From: Roseinatronobacter alkalisoli
GTDB taxonomy: Bacteria; Pseudomonadota; Alphaproteobacteria; Rhodobacterales; Rhodobacteraceae
Direction: 5' to 3'
DNA length: 64,000 nt
NCBI RefSeq assembly: GCF_028745735.1
Contig: NZ_JAQZSM010000018.1
Span: forward strand, 26,091 to 90,090
Below the pieces are notes generated by a model. The model saw only the letters and a program-made list of their open reading frames with translations. It made no database searches and was not told the origin of the DNA. Every line of letters begins with the position of its first letter. The stretch's first letter is position 1. Shown here piece after piece: positions 9,848 to 18,465 of this stretch. A program made the position numbers and the translations under genes.

Positions 9848-11350
9848 ATGGATATGTTTGCAATTCTCGCGACTGTCCTGTCACCCAAGATCCTTGGCAC
9901 GATCTTTTTGTGCACGCTCTACGGCTCTTTTGTCGGGGCCATGCCGGGGCTGACCGCGACGATGGCCGTGGCGCTGCTGGTGCCCTTCACCTGGTTCATG
10001 GACCCGGTTCAGGCCGCTGCCGCGATTGTCGCAACCACCACAACCGCCATTTTCGCCGGGGATATCTCTGGCGCAATCCTCAAGATTCCCGGCACGCCCG
10101 CCTCCGCCGCCTATGTCGAGGACAGTTATCGCCTGTCACAATCGGGCAAGTCGCGCAGTACCCTTTTCGCGGCGCTTTTCGCTTCGGTATGCGGTGGGGT
10201 GATCGGGGTTCTGATCCTTGCCCTTGCAACGCCCCTGTTGGCAAATCTCTCGCGCAGCTTCTCCAGCGATGAGGTCTTCTGGCTGGCCACGCTCGGGCTG
10301 TCCTGCGCTGTGCTGGTCGGCGGCCCGTCGGTGCCACGGAATTTTGCAAGCCTTCTGATAGGCCTGGCCATTGCGACAATCGGGATCGATGTGGCCGTAG
10401 GGCATCCGCGCTTCACATTCGGCAATCTGGAACTGTATGATGGTGTGAGCTTCATACCGGCAATGATCGGCATGTTCGCGCTTTCGGAATTGTTGCGTAA
10501 CGCTGCGCTTGGGCATCAGACGAAATTGGTCAAGCTGACAGTAGAGCCGTTGGGCGAAGCCCTTGCCACAGCAACGCGCCGCTTTGGCCAATTGTGGAAG
10601 AATGTCTTGCGTTCGGCCTCTGGCGGAACGGTGATCGGGGCGCTGCCCGGCGCAGGGGCAGATGTCGCGGCATGGATTGCCTACGCCGTCTCGCGGCGGT
10701 TTTCCAGAAACCCCGAGGCCTATGGCAAGGGCCATCTCGAAGGTATTGTTGATGGTGGTGCGGCCAATAACGCCGCCGTTGCCGGTGCCTGGACGCCGGC
10801 GCTGGTCTTCGGCATTCCGGGCGATAGTGTGACAGCCATCGCAATCGGTGTCCTGATGATGAAAGGGCTGACACCTGGCCCGGATATCTTTAACAGCGAT
10901 GCCACTCTGGTTTACACCATCTTCGGCGCGTTTCTGATGGCCAATATCCTGATGCTCTTTGCCGGAGGGCTGGTTGTGACGCTTGCCACACAGGTTTTGC
11001 GCGTGCCCCGTGCCATTCTGATGCCGCTTATCCTGCTGCTGGCCATGATTGGCGGGTTTGCAATTACCGGCAGCACGCTTGCGATCTGGATCATCCTTGC
11101 GCTGGGGCTTCTGGCCAGTGCCATGCTCTGGGCAAAGATTCCGCTGGCCCCTGCGATTCTCGGCATCGTTCTGGGGCGCATCGTGGAGGATAACTTTATG
11201 GTTTCCATGATGAAGGCACGCGGCGATCTGACTCAGTTTTTCGCGCGTGATACGGCGGCAGTTCTGGGTGCTCTTACCCTAATTATATGGGCACTCCTGC
11301 TCTATCGTGCCTTGCGCAGCTTTCTTGATGCAACAACGCCCCACAAATGA
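9848..11350 (+). CDS. tctA: Tripartite tricarboxylate transporter permease TctA
   Basis: Large membrane subunit of the TTT transporter, 500 residues, with about 11 hydrophobic segments. The conserved family motifs GSFVGAMPGLTATMAVALL near residue 25 and GALPGAGADVAAWIAY near residue 260 are visible, as is VFGIPGDSVTAIAIGVL. Together with TctB and TctC it forms a secondary, ion-driven uptake system. Confidence 0.93.
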   Translation: MDMFAILATVLSPKILGTIFLCTLYGSFVGAMPGLTATMAVALLVPFTWFMDPVQAAAAIVATTTTAIFAGDISGAILKIPGTPASAAYVEDSYRLSQSGKSRSTLFAALFASVCGGVIGVLILALATPLLANLSRSFSSDEVFWLATLGLSCAVLVGGPSVPRNFASLLIGLAIATIGIDVAVGHPRFTFGNLELYDGVSFIPAMIGMFALSELLRNAALGHQTKLVKLTVEPLGEALATATRRFGQLWKNVLRSASGGTVIGALPGAGADVAAWIAYAVSRRFSRNPEAYGKGHLEGIVDGGAANNAAVAGAWTPALVFGIPGDSVTAIAIGVLMMKGLTPGPDIFNSDATLVYTIFGAFLMANILMLFAGGLVVTLATQVLRVPRAILMPLILLLAMIGGFAITGSTLAIWIILALGLLASAMLWAKIPLAPAILGIVLGRIVEDNFMVSMMKARGDLTQFFARDTAAVLGALTLIIWALLLYRALRSFLDATTPHK

Positions 11351-11363
11351 AACGGACAAATAG

Positions 11364-12140
11364 ATGAACAGACGAAATACTCTCAGGACGCGACTGGAGA
11401 CAGGCGAGACTGTCGCCGCTGCCTGGCTTGACCTTGGATCGGCAGAGGTTGCTGAAGTCCTGGTGCATACTGGCTGGGATGTGGTGGTTGTGGATTGCGA
11501 GCATGGCCCCACGGCGGTGGAACAGGCCATTCCCCTTATCCGCGCAATCGAAGCCGCTGGTGGTGTGGCCGTGCTTCGGGTGCCCGACGGGTCTGACACT
11601 GTTCTGAAGCGCGTGCTTGATAAGGGCGTGCATTCGCTGATGGTGCCCATGGTTCAGACCGCAGAGGTCGCGCGCGCCGTCGCCGAAAGTTGCTTGTATC
11701 CGCCGCGCGGCAGGCGCGGCTACGCTGCGCCGATCCTGCGGGCTTCGGGTTATGGGGCGATTCCCGATTACGCCCGCGAAAGGGCGCATGACGAGTTGCT
11801 GCTCATGGTTCAGATCGAGCATGTTGACGCGATAGAGGCCATCCCCGAGATTGCCGCGATTGAAGGGGTCAGCATGATCTTTATCGGGCCGAATGACCTT
11901 GCGGCATCAATGGGGCATCTGGAAAACATGGCACATCCAGAGGTGCGCGCCGCTATTGCACGGGCAGAAGACCTTGCGCGTGCAGCTGGGCTTATGCTCG
12001 GTACGGTGCTTTGGGCCGATCACGATTATCGCTCGCTGCGCGCGGCGGGGTATACCTTCATTGCAGGGGCCTGCGACGTGGCGCTTCTGGCCAGGGCGGC
12101 GCGTGAGGCACGCAACGCCGCCCACGAGATGCTGGCGTAA
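11364..12140 (+). CDS. HpcH/HpaI family aldolase
   Basis: Class II, metal-dependent pyruvate-type aldolase of 258 residues. The metal-binding pattern is visible: DCEHGPTAVEQ near residue 44, VQIEHVDAIEAI near 150 and IGPNDLAASMG near 175. Members cleave 2-keto-3-deoxy sugar acids or hydroxy-keto acids into pyruvate plus an aldehyde. It sits between the TTT transporter and a PfkB-type kinase, which suggests a 2-keto-3-deoxy acid as the pathway intermediate. Confidence 0.9.
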   Translation: MNRRNTLRTRLETGETVAAAWLDLGSAEVAEVLVHTGWDVVVVDCEHGPTAVEQAIPLIRAIEAAGGVAVLRVPDGSDTVLKRVLDKGVHSLMVPMVQTAEVARAVAESCLYPPRGRRGYAAPILRASGYGAIPDYARERAHDELLLMVQIEHVDAIEAIPEIAAIEGVSMIFIGPNDLAASMGHLENMAHPEVRAAIARAEDLARAAGLMLGTVLWADHDYRSLRAAGYTFIAGACDVALLARAAREARNAAHEMLA

Positions 12141-12144
12141 GCGC

Positions 12145-12999
12145 ATGACGGCGCATCGCCTGCACATCCTCTGCGCTGGCCTGGTGGCGCTGGATATGGA
12201 ATTTTCCGTGCCAGCATTTCCTGTGATGGGGTTGAAACACAAGGCAAGCGCCACGCGGTTTCTGGGGGGCGGAGGAGCACTGCTTGCAGCAACGGCAGTG
12301 CAGATTCTGGGCGGTCGCGCCAGTTTGCGGGGGGCCATGGGCGATGATGCTCTTGCCAATCTGTTGGCCGAGCGCATTCGCGACAGCGGTATCCCTCTGG
12401 ATGGTCTTCACCGCATTGCCGGTGAAGTGACCCCGCATTCAGCGGTGTTGATCCAACCCGATGGTGAACGCACGATCATCAATTTCAGGCAGGACTCACT
12501 TTGTGATAACCTGCCATTGCCTGACTTGAACTTCCCCTATGACGCAGCGCTTTGCGATACGCGGTTTGCCAAGCTGTCAACGCCGGTTCTGGCTGCGGCA
12601 CGGGCAGCGGGCAAACCTGCTGTGCTGGATGCCGAAGCCCCCGTCAGAAACATCGGATCAGGCTTGCAGGAAGCAACGCATATCGCCTTCTCGATGCAAG
12701 GACTGGAAGATTTTGCCGGTGCAAGCGATGCACGCACCTTGCGCGAGGTGGCGCGCAGTTTGCAAAGATGGGTCTGTGTCACGCGCGGCCCCGATCCTGT
12801 GCTTTGCGATGATGGCGCAGAAGGTTATTCCGTTGCCGTGCCGCATGCGCGTGCGGTCAACACCAATGGCGCAGGGGATTTCTGGCATGCAGCGTTCACG
12901 CTTGCGCTGGCTGGCGGGAAAACTGAACGCGCTGCGGTTACCGCCGCGAACTGCGCTGCCGCGCGGCATGTGGCCGCCTTGCCGCCCGCATTTCCATGA
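12145..12999 (+). CDS. PfkB family carbohydrate kinase
   Basis: Ribokinase-like sugar kinase of 284 residues. The C-terminal PfkB signature NTNGAGDFWHAAF carries the catalytic Asp with the anion hole, and the N-terminal FLGGGGALLAATAVQILGG region fits the sugar pocket. The start is the ATG at 12145, four bases after the aldolase stop; longer in-frame extensions lie inside the aldolase gene. Its likely substrate is a keto-deoxy acid or ketose from the same pathway (inference). Confidence 0.9.
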   Translation: MTAHRLHILCAGLVALDMEFSVPAFPVMGLKHKASATRFLGGGGALLAATAVQILGGRASLRGAMGDDALANLLAERIRDSGIPLDGLHRIAGEVTPHSAVLIQPDGERTIINFRQDSLCDNLPLPDLNFPYDAALCDTRFAKLSTPVLAAARAAGKPAVLDAEAPVRNIGSGLQEATHIAFSMQGLEDFAGASDARTLREVARSLQRWVCVTRGPDPVLCDDGAEGYSVAVPHARAVNTNGAGDFWHAAFTLALAGGKTERAAVTAANCAAARHVAALPPAFP

Positions 13000-13026
13000 A
13001 AACATCAAGACACAGAAAGCTGATCC

Positions 13027-14028
13027 ATGACCGGAACCTTGAAAATTGCCATCGCGGGTGCTGGTGCGATCAGTGCCTTTCACCTTGCGGGCTGGCGGGC
13101 GCAGAACGATATTTCGCTTGTCGGGATCTGCGACCCTGATCTGGCAAGAGCACAGGCGCGTGCAACCGAATACGGCATTCCGATGGTGTTTCAGGATATG
13201 GCCGACATGCTGGATAAGACGAAGCCGGATGCCGTGGATATCATCACCCCGGTTGGCACGCATTCCGATCTGGTGCGACAGGCGGCGGCGCGCGGTGTGC
13301 ATGTAAAGTGCCAGAAACCCATGACCCCAACCGTGGCCGAAGCAGAGCGTCTGATTGCCGATCTGGGGGAGAGTGTGCGCTTCATGGTGCATGAGAATTA
13401 CCGCTTCCGCCCCCATTATGCCGAAATCGCGCATCGTGTGCAGGCAGGCGAGATTGGCCAGTTGCGTCATGCCCGACTGACGGTGCGGGCCTCCGCGCTG
13501 AATGCCTATCCGGGTCAGGTGCCCTTTTTGCTGAACCGCCAGCCCTATCTGGCGCAGTTTCCAAGGTTGCTGGTCTTTGAAGTTCTGATTCACCATCTCG
13601 ACGCACTTCGTGCAATTCTGGGAGAGATGACAGTGATGGCTGTGCATCTGGATCGGCTGAATCCTGATTTGCAGGGCGAGGATGTGGCGCTGATCACGTT
13701 GCGGGCACATTCGGGGGCGCTGGTTCAGATTGATGCTAATATTTCGGCACTGGGATACCCCGATTTGCCGACTGACCGTCTGGAACTGGTGGGCACGCAG
13801 GATACGCTGGTCTATGACCGGGACCGTATCGCACTGCTTTCGCAGCCCGAAAACTTGTCGTTGCATGATCTGAGCGCCAATTATCAGGCCTGCTTCACCG
13901 GCGCGATCTGCGAGTTTGTCGAGGGGCTGCGCCACGCCAGACCCTTTGCAACGGACCGGCTCGACAATCTCAAGACGCTGCGGCTGATGGAATCAATCTA
14001 TCATATGGCGGGCGTCTCCGTTGGCTAA
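13027..14028 (+). CDS. Gfo/Idh/MocA family NAD(P)-dependent oxidoreductase
   Basis: A 333-residue sugar or sugar-acid dehydrogenase. The Rossmann motif is AGAGAISAFHL at residue 10, the family catalytic-lysine motif appears as KCQKPMTP (canonically EKP) near residue 97, and VLIHHLDALRAI near 190 provides the H-x-x-D pair. It closes the TTT/aldolase/kinase operon and probably oxidises the imported compound. A hairpin followed by five Ts begins 8 bp downstream. Confidence 0.9.
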   Translation: MTGTLKIAIAGAGAISAFHLAGWRAQNDISLVGICDPDLARAQARATEYGIPMVFQDMADMLDKTKPDAVDIITPVGTHSDLVRQAAARGVHVKCQKPMTPTVAEAERLIADLGESVRFMVHENYRFRPHYAEIAHRVQAGEIGQLRHARLTVRASALNAYPGQVPFLLNRQPYLAQFPRLLVFEVLIHHLDALRAILGEMTVMAVHLDRLNPDLQGEDVALITLRAHSGALVQIDANISALGYPDLPTDRLELVGTQDTLVYDRDRIALLSQPENLSLHDLSANYQACFTGAICEFVEGLRHARPFATDRLDNLKTLRLMESIYHMAGVSVG

Positions 14029-14035
14029 GTAGCTC

Positions 14036-14070
14036 CGGGGGTTTCAGCGTGCCGGCCCCCGCCCGTTTTT
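14036..14070 (+). terminator. Rho-independent terminator after the sugar-acid operon
   Basis: The arms CGGGGG (14036-14041) and CCCCCG (14056-14061) form a G/C stem, followed by CCCGTTTTT. It lies just after the last gene of the operon and before a convergent CoA-transferase gene, the expected position. Confidence 0.55.
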
Positions 14071-14147
14071 CCTGTCTCTGAGTTCCACATCTAACAGATC
14101 GATCCCCCATCCTGGCCTTCACAGCTTGTTCGCTTTTTGTTGATGCG

Positions 14148-15323
14148 CTACGCCTGAAAATCCTGCATGCCAAGTTCGTCCAGAATCTCTGCGGAATGCT
14201 CGCCCAGCTTCGGGGGGGGCGCGTCATGCCCCGGCCCGTCATGTGCAAATTCGAATCCGGCATTCAGGATTGTTGCAACCGGCACATGCGGGTTGGGGGT
14301 CGGCACATCGATCATCAGATTTCGGAGCTTCAGCTGATCCAATTCCAATGCATCCGACACCTTTCTTACAGCACCTGCGGGCACCCCTGCCCTGGACAGC
14401 AACTCTTCGCATTCCGTGGCGCTGAACTTCGCGAATGCCGCCGTCAATTCGGTCTGCAATGCAGCGTCATTCACAATGCGCGTATCGGAATCCCTGAAGC
14501 GGGGGTCACTGATCAGATGTGGAAGTTCAAGCACATGACACAGCCGCTCAAACTGGTTTTGCTGAACCGCGCCAATGGTGATCTGTCGGTCCCGGGTTGG
14601 GAATGTATCGGCCGTTGGCGCAAGCGAAAAGCCCCGGTTGCCGGTCCGCACAGGTTCCGTGCCGGAAATCAGCAAAGGATAGATAACCGACGCCATCATG
14701 ACCAACGAGGCGTCAAGCATCGCGACATCAACATACTGTCCCTGTTTCGCAGGGTCGCGCTCGCGTTGCAGCAATGCAGACTGAACTGCAAACGCCGTCA
14801 TCAACGCGCTATAGGTGTCGACGACAGGAAAACCTATACGCATTGGCGGCGCCTCATGTTCCCCTGACAGGGTCATAAGTCCTGAAACACTCTGAATAAT
14901 CTGGTCAATAGCGGGATGATCGCGCATTGGCCCCTTCTGACCGTAACCGGAAACAGAACAATAGATCAGCGAGGGATTTTCAGCCATGACACGTTCATGT
15001 CCCAGCCCAAGGCGATCAATCACACCCGGACGAAAATTCTCGATCATGACGTCGCTTGTTGCGATCAGCCGTCTTGCAGCTTCCTGTCCGAAGTCTGCTT
15101 TCAGGTCCAGAACCAGTGATTTCTTGCCTGCATTCACACCAATGAAAGCTTCTGCCATACCGCGCAATTCCTGCCTTTGGGTATAATTGCGCAGAACATC
15201 CCCTTTGGGTGGTTCAACCTTGATGACTTCGGCACCCATCAAGCGCAGGAAATGGGTCGCAAGCGGCCCCGCAATCACATGCGAAAAATCTGCAATTCGC
15301 ATACCGGCAAGTGGCTGCCCCAT
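14148..15323 (-). CDS. CaiB/BaiF family (family III) CoA-transferase
   Basis: A 391-residue CoA-transferase that moves CoA between carboxylic acids. The N-terminal ADFSHVIAGPLATHFLRLMGAEVIKVE region is the family CoA-binding start, and the catalytic Asp is retained in GQYVDVAMLDAS. The start at ATG 15323 follows TGAGGAGGG. It lies on the opposite strand to the dehydratase-like operon, but its promoter holds the same palindrome as the two plus-strand promoters (see 15342-15378), so it is probably co-regulated and may activate a substrate or recycle CoA. Confidence 0.9.
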   Translation of the reverse strand: MGQPLAGMRIADFSHVIAGPLATHFLRLMGAEVIKVEPPKGDVLRNYTQRQELRGMAEAFIGVNAGKKSLVLDLKADFGQEAARRLIATSDVMIENFRPGVIDRLGLGHERVMAENPSLIYCSVSGYGQKGPMRDHPAIDQIIQSVSGLMTLSGEHEAPPMRIGFPVVDTYSALMTAFAVQSALLQRERDPAKQGQYVDVAMLDASLVMMASVIYPLLISGTEPVRTGNRGFSLAPTADTFPTRDRQITIGAVQQNQFERLCHVLELPHLISDPRFRDSDTRIVNDAALQTELTAAFAKFSATECEELLSRAGVPAGAVRKVSDALELDQLKLRNLMIDVPTPNPHVPVATILNAGFEFAHDGPGHDAPPPKLGEHSAEILDELGMQDFQA

Positions 15324-15341
15324 GATGATCCCTCCTCAAAT

Positions 15342-15378
15342 AAGTTCAATATATGAACTTTATATACTGTGAGGTCAA
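15342..15378 (-). promoter_or_regulatory. Promoter with MarR-type operator, site A
   Basis: On the minus strand a -35-like TTGACC (15378-15373) is followed by a 17-bp spacer and CATATA (15355-15350). The -10 lies inside the perfect palindrome AAGTTCAATATATGAACTT (15342-15360). The core TTCA-N5-TGAA is shared with sites at 16016 and 18424. Binding by the adjacent MarR protein is inferred. Confidence 0.65.
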
Positions 15379-15398
15379 GCTGACAGCGGCTGAATTTT

Positions 15399-15953
15399 CT
15401 ACTTCTCTTGCGGGTCTTTCAAGGCCGGTGACAGGGTGTCCCGGTGTTTTGAGCGCATTGCAAGATGATCATGCAGGGTGTTCAACAACTGAAACAGCAT
15501 CGCAGACTCCGCTGTGCTGAACGGGCCGAGCATGGCGTTGTGCTGTGCCTCCATCCGCTGCATCAGCTGGTCGTGCCATTCAATACCTGATGGCGTCAGC
15601 GACAACGCATTATAGCGTCGGTCACTTCGGACCTTACGACGCTGGACCAGACCACGCTTCTCCAGGTTCTTGATAAGGCTTGTTACAGCGGACTTTTTAA
15701 GAACAATATGCTGCGCCAGTTCATTCTGAGAGATGCCCTGATTTTCGCGGATCAGGCTAAGCGTCGCGATCTCGCCATGCTCGGTATGCATATCGCCGAA
15801 ATGCTCGACATTTTCCGCGCGGATGAACGCTCGGATCGTCTGGGACAGAAACGGTAAATTCGCACGCAAATGGCCCAGATTGATCGACTCAACGCAGGAC
15901 GGGACGGCGCCTTCATGTTCGGTCATATGTCTCACTCTCAAATTTTCATCCAA
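15399..15953 (-). CDS. MarR family transcriptional regulator
   Basis: A 184-residue MarR-type winged-helix regulator. The DNA-binding part is ISQNELAQHIVLKKSAVTSL followed by the wing KVRSDRRYNALSLTPSG, flanked by dimerisation helices. MarR proteins usually repress neighbouring operons and release DNA on binding a phenolic or CoA-linked ligand. An alternative start at ATG 15926, after GAGAGTGAG, would shorten it by nine residues. It is divergent from the dehydratase-like operon and three matching palindromes lie in promoters around it. Confidence 0.92.
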   Translation of the reverse strand: MDENLRVRHMTEHEGAVPSCVESINLGHLRANLPFLSQTIRAFIRAENVEHFGDMHTEHGEIATLSLIRENQGISQNELAQHIVLKKSAVTSLIKNLEKRGLVQRRKVRSDRRYNALSLTPSGIEWHDQLMQRMEAQHNAMLGPFSTAESAMLFQLLNTLHDHLAMRSKHRDTLSPALKDPQEK

Positions 15954-15996
15954 CCTATATGGGGTGCTGCATTCCTGTCAAAGGCAGAAAAGGGTA

Positions 15997-16034
15997 TTGA
16001 CACATGCATCATAAAAAGTTCAAGTTATGAACTA
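15997..16034 (+). promoter_or_regulatory. MarR-type operator, site B, before the dehydratase-like operon
   Basis: A -35-like TTGACA (15997-16002) is followed by AAGTTCAAGTTATGAACTA (16016-16034), which has the same TTCA-N5-TGAA core as sites A and C. No clean -10 at standard spacing is visible. The palindrome overlaps an ATG at 16027, which argues that translation starts later, at GTG 16054. Confidence 0.6.
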
Positions 16035-16053
16035 CAAGGGAAGGAGAACTGCT

Positions 16054-17157
16054 GTGACTTCGCAAACTGCGGCCAACAGACTTGAAAACGCATTTGCCTT
16101 GCGCAGCACGGAACTGCCGACCGATATGATCGGCATTTTCGGCGAAGGGTTTCCCGAAGCGTTGCTGCGTGCGGCTGGGGCGCGGCTAACCTGTCTGCAT
16201 GTTGCGCCCATCGATGACGACAGCAATGCCGGACAAGCTGTATCCGATTGTATAGAACCCTTTGTCGATCACGCGGTTCAATGCTTCCTGCACCGTTTCG
16301 CAATGGACAGCTTCAGGAACTTGCAAGCGATCATCTTTTGCCGCGATGACACGGCGGCCCTTGTGGCCTATCAGTATGCATCGGAATTGCGGCGGTTGGG
16401 ATTGGCGCCTGCGACACCGCAGTTGATTTTGTGGAATCTGGTCCACGCACCCCACGCGCATGATTTCAACATGCTGCAAATGAAGAAACTGTGGCAATAC
16501 CTGGACCTCGCGCCGCCGGTCGATAGCGCTTTGGCCGCGACCCTGACAGATGAACGCGCCCGCGCAAATGCGCTTGCTGAACTGTCGGATGGCACTGGGC
16601 GTATCCCTGCAAGCACCGCGATCAAATGGCGCATCGCAGGTCGCAATATGGACGGGAGAGAGCACGCGCAACTTATAAGCGCGGCACTTGCAACCGCCCC
16701 GCGCCCGGTCGGGCAAAGCCTGCGCCTTGGTTTGATCGGCGCGCCCATCACAGCGGTCGACCTGTACCAGACCATAGAGCAGCATGGGCATATCGTATGT
16801 GACCTGCAGCCCATCGCAGCTGCCTGGCCTGTGCCCCTACCCGAAATTCCTGGCATTGCCGCGTTTTTGCAGGCGGCAGCATCCGATCCGGCTTGTGCAA
16901 GAATCGTTCCGCCTGACCGCCACACAGAAATGCTGCTGCGCCGATTGACTGCGGCAAATTGTGACGCCGTGATCTGCCAGCTTCAGCCGCATGATGATGT
17001 GTTCGGATGGGATGTACCGCAGATTTCGGATTACCTTCACGCAAATGAAACCCCTTTCATTAACCTTGGCTTCATTGACCCTGCCCCTGACGACACTGAA
17101 TTGACCAGAATAGGCGCGCTGTTGGCGCATGAATTACGGCAACGGGGGCTGACATGA
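16054..17157 (+). CDS. 2-hydroxyacyl-CoA dehydratase-like subunit (HgdB/BcrB-type fold)
   Basis: A 367-residue protein resembling one subunit of the 2-hydroxyacyl-CoA dehydratase/benzoyl-CoA reductase family. The N-terminal pattern GIFGEGFPEALLRAAGARL matches the family's start, and a later segment NLQAIIFCRDDTAALVAYQY fits the region around a cluster-ligand Cys. Canonical members bind a [4Fe-4S] cluster through three Cys; here the pattern is not clear. GTG 16054 is preferred because AAGGAG at 16041 precedes it and the upstream ATG lies in the operator. It overlaps the next subunit by 4 bp. No ATP-dependent activator gene is present in the window. Confidence 0.72.
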   Translation: MTSQTAANRLENAFALRSTELPTDMIGIFGEGFPEALLRAAGARLTCLHVAPIDDDSNAGQAVSDCIEPFVDHAVQCFLHRFAMDSFRNLQAIIFCRDDTAALVAYQYASELRRLGLAPATPQLILWNLVHAPHAHDFNMLQMKKLWQYLDLAPPVDSALAATLTDERARANALAELSDGTGRIPASTAIKWRIAGRNMDGREHAQLISAALATAPRPVGQSLRLGLIGAPITAVDLYQTIEQHGHIVCDLQPIAAAWPVPLPEIPGIAAFLQAAASDPACARIVPPDRHTEMLLRRLTAANCDAVICQLQPHDDVFGWDVPQISDYLHANETPFINLGFIDPAPDDTELTRIGALLAHELRQRGLT

Positions 17158-18410
17158 CCCATACGTCATTGAAGACAACGAAAATCGCCATGACCTATCA
17201 GCGCGACTGGGTCCGGCAGCTGCGCGAGGACATCACGGGCGGCCAGAAATTCGCATTCGTGAACGCTGACACGCCGCATGAACTGTTTCATGCGATGGGT
17301 ATGCCCATCGTAACAAACCAATGGTGGTCCGCGGTCATTGCGGCCAAGCAACTGTCGGAGCACTATCTGGATCGCGCTACGGAAATGGGGTTTCACGCCC
17401 ATCTTCCGCGCTATTCAAGCCTGCCCTTGATTGCAGAACTGGATGGTGACCCTGCGCGCCAACCCTGGGGGGGATTGCCGAATCCCTCAATTCTGTGCGC
17501 GCGGCAAAGCTCGGATGAGCATCAGAAAGTGTTTTCACTTTGGTCCAGGGCGACTGGGGCACCTTTGCATCTTTTCAGCGCGCCGGGCGTTCCGAACCCT
17601 GAACCACGTTGGTGGGAAATCGCACGCGACGATTGGGAACAGCTTTATCATCCGGACCGGCTTGACCTGATGGTTGCGGAAATGAAAACGCTGATCACAA
17701 CGCTGGAACACATGACCGGCAAGAATTTTGATCTGGACCAGTTCAGCCAGTATATGCACGCGATCAACCGGCAGGAAGCGATCTTCGAAGAAATAGATCA
17801 GATGATCGCCCAAGCGCCCCAGGCGCCATTGCGCATTTCCGAACAAATTCCAAATGTCATGGTTCCACAATGGCACCGTGGTTCCGGCTGGGCGCTGGAA
17901 CATGCGGCGTCGTTCCGTGACGAAGTGGCTGCGCGAATTGCCGAAGGTCAATCCGTCTGTGAAAAGGAACGTATCCGCATGATGTGGATCGGCGCGGGGC
18001 TTTGGTTTGACACCGATTTCTATACTGCATTCGAGGAAAGCCACGGCGCTGTTTTTGTGTGGTCCATGTATCTGCCATTCGCGGCGGATGGCTACATCCG
18101 GACTATCGGTGATGACCCGTTGCGCGCGCTGGCGGCACGCATATCATTAATGAATGAACAACTGCACCAGCCGCCCTGGGTGAACGAGTGGCTGGTCGAA
18201 CAGGCACAACGCTACCGGATTGATTGCGCGCTGATGCTGGTGCCACGCCATGACCGTTTTTCCAGTTACGGTTCGCATTTTGCGCGCCGCGCGTTGGAGG
18301 CGGCAGGTATTAAAGTGATCGAGATCTGGTCCGATATGGTGGATCGCCGCGATTGGAATCGCGCAGAAATGCAAGCCCTGGTGGCAGCGGAACTGGACAG
18401 AATAAGTTGA
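17154..18410 (+). CDS. 2-hydroxyacyl-CoA dehydratase-like subunit (second subunit)
   Basis: A 418-residue partner of the preceding gene, translationally coupled by ATGA. It shows the family layout (AFVNADTPHELFHAMGMPIVTNQWW near residue 38, a C-terminal Rossmann-like half with YRIDCALMLVPRHDRFSSYG). The segment where many homologues carry the first cluster Cys reads HLPRYSSLPLI and has none; one Cys remains in SILCARQSS. That suggests an altered or absent iron-sulfur centre. The reaction is not assigned; the CoA-transferases downstream suggest an acyl-CoA substrate. Confidence 0.72.
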   Translation: MTHTSLKTTKIAMTYQRDWVRQLREDITGGQKFAFVNADTPHELFHAMGMPIVTNQWWSAVIAAKQLSEHYLDRATEMGFHAHLPRYSSLPLIAELDGDPARQPWGGLPNPSILCARQSSDEHQKVFSLWSRATGAPLHLFSAPGVPNPEPRWWEIARDDWEQLYHPDRLDLMVAEMKTLITTLEHMTGKNFDLDQFSQYMHAINRQEAIFEEIDQMIAQAPQAPLRISEQIPNVMVPQWHRGSGWALEHAASFRDEVAARIAEGQSVCEKERIRMMWIGAGLWFDTDFYTAFEESHGAVFVWSMYLPFAADGYIRTIGDDPLRALAARISLMNEQLHQPPWVNEWLVEQAQRYRIDCALMLVPRHDRFSSYGSHFARRALEAAGIKVIEIWSDMVDRRDWNRAEMQALVAAELDRIS

Positions 18411-18442
18411 ATTTTAAATCAATAGTTCATATGATGAACCAT
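18407..18442 (+). promoter_or_regulatory. Promoter with MarR-type operator, site C
   Basis: TTGAAT (18407-18412), a 17-bp spacer and TATGAT (18430-18435) form a good promoter that starts within the stop region of the upstream gene. The -10 overlaps TAGTTCATATGATGAACCA (18424-18442), again with TTCA-N5-TGAA. It would give the three CoA-transferase genes and TRAP genes their own regulated start. Confidence 0.65.
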
Positions 18443-18465
18443 TGATTGTGCGGATTGGGGGAATC

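Noticed and set aside
12658..13935. 425-codon minus-strand ORF
   Set aside because: It lies antisense to the PfkB kinase and Gfo/Idh/MocA genes, both of which have clear motifs and ribosome sites. Its composition is the mirror of GC-rich coding DNA.
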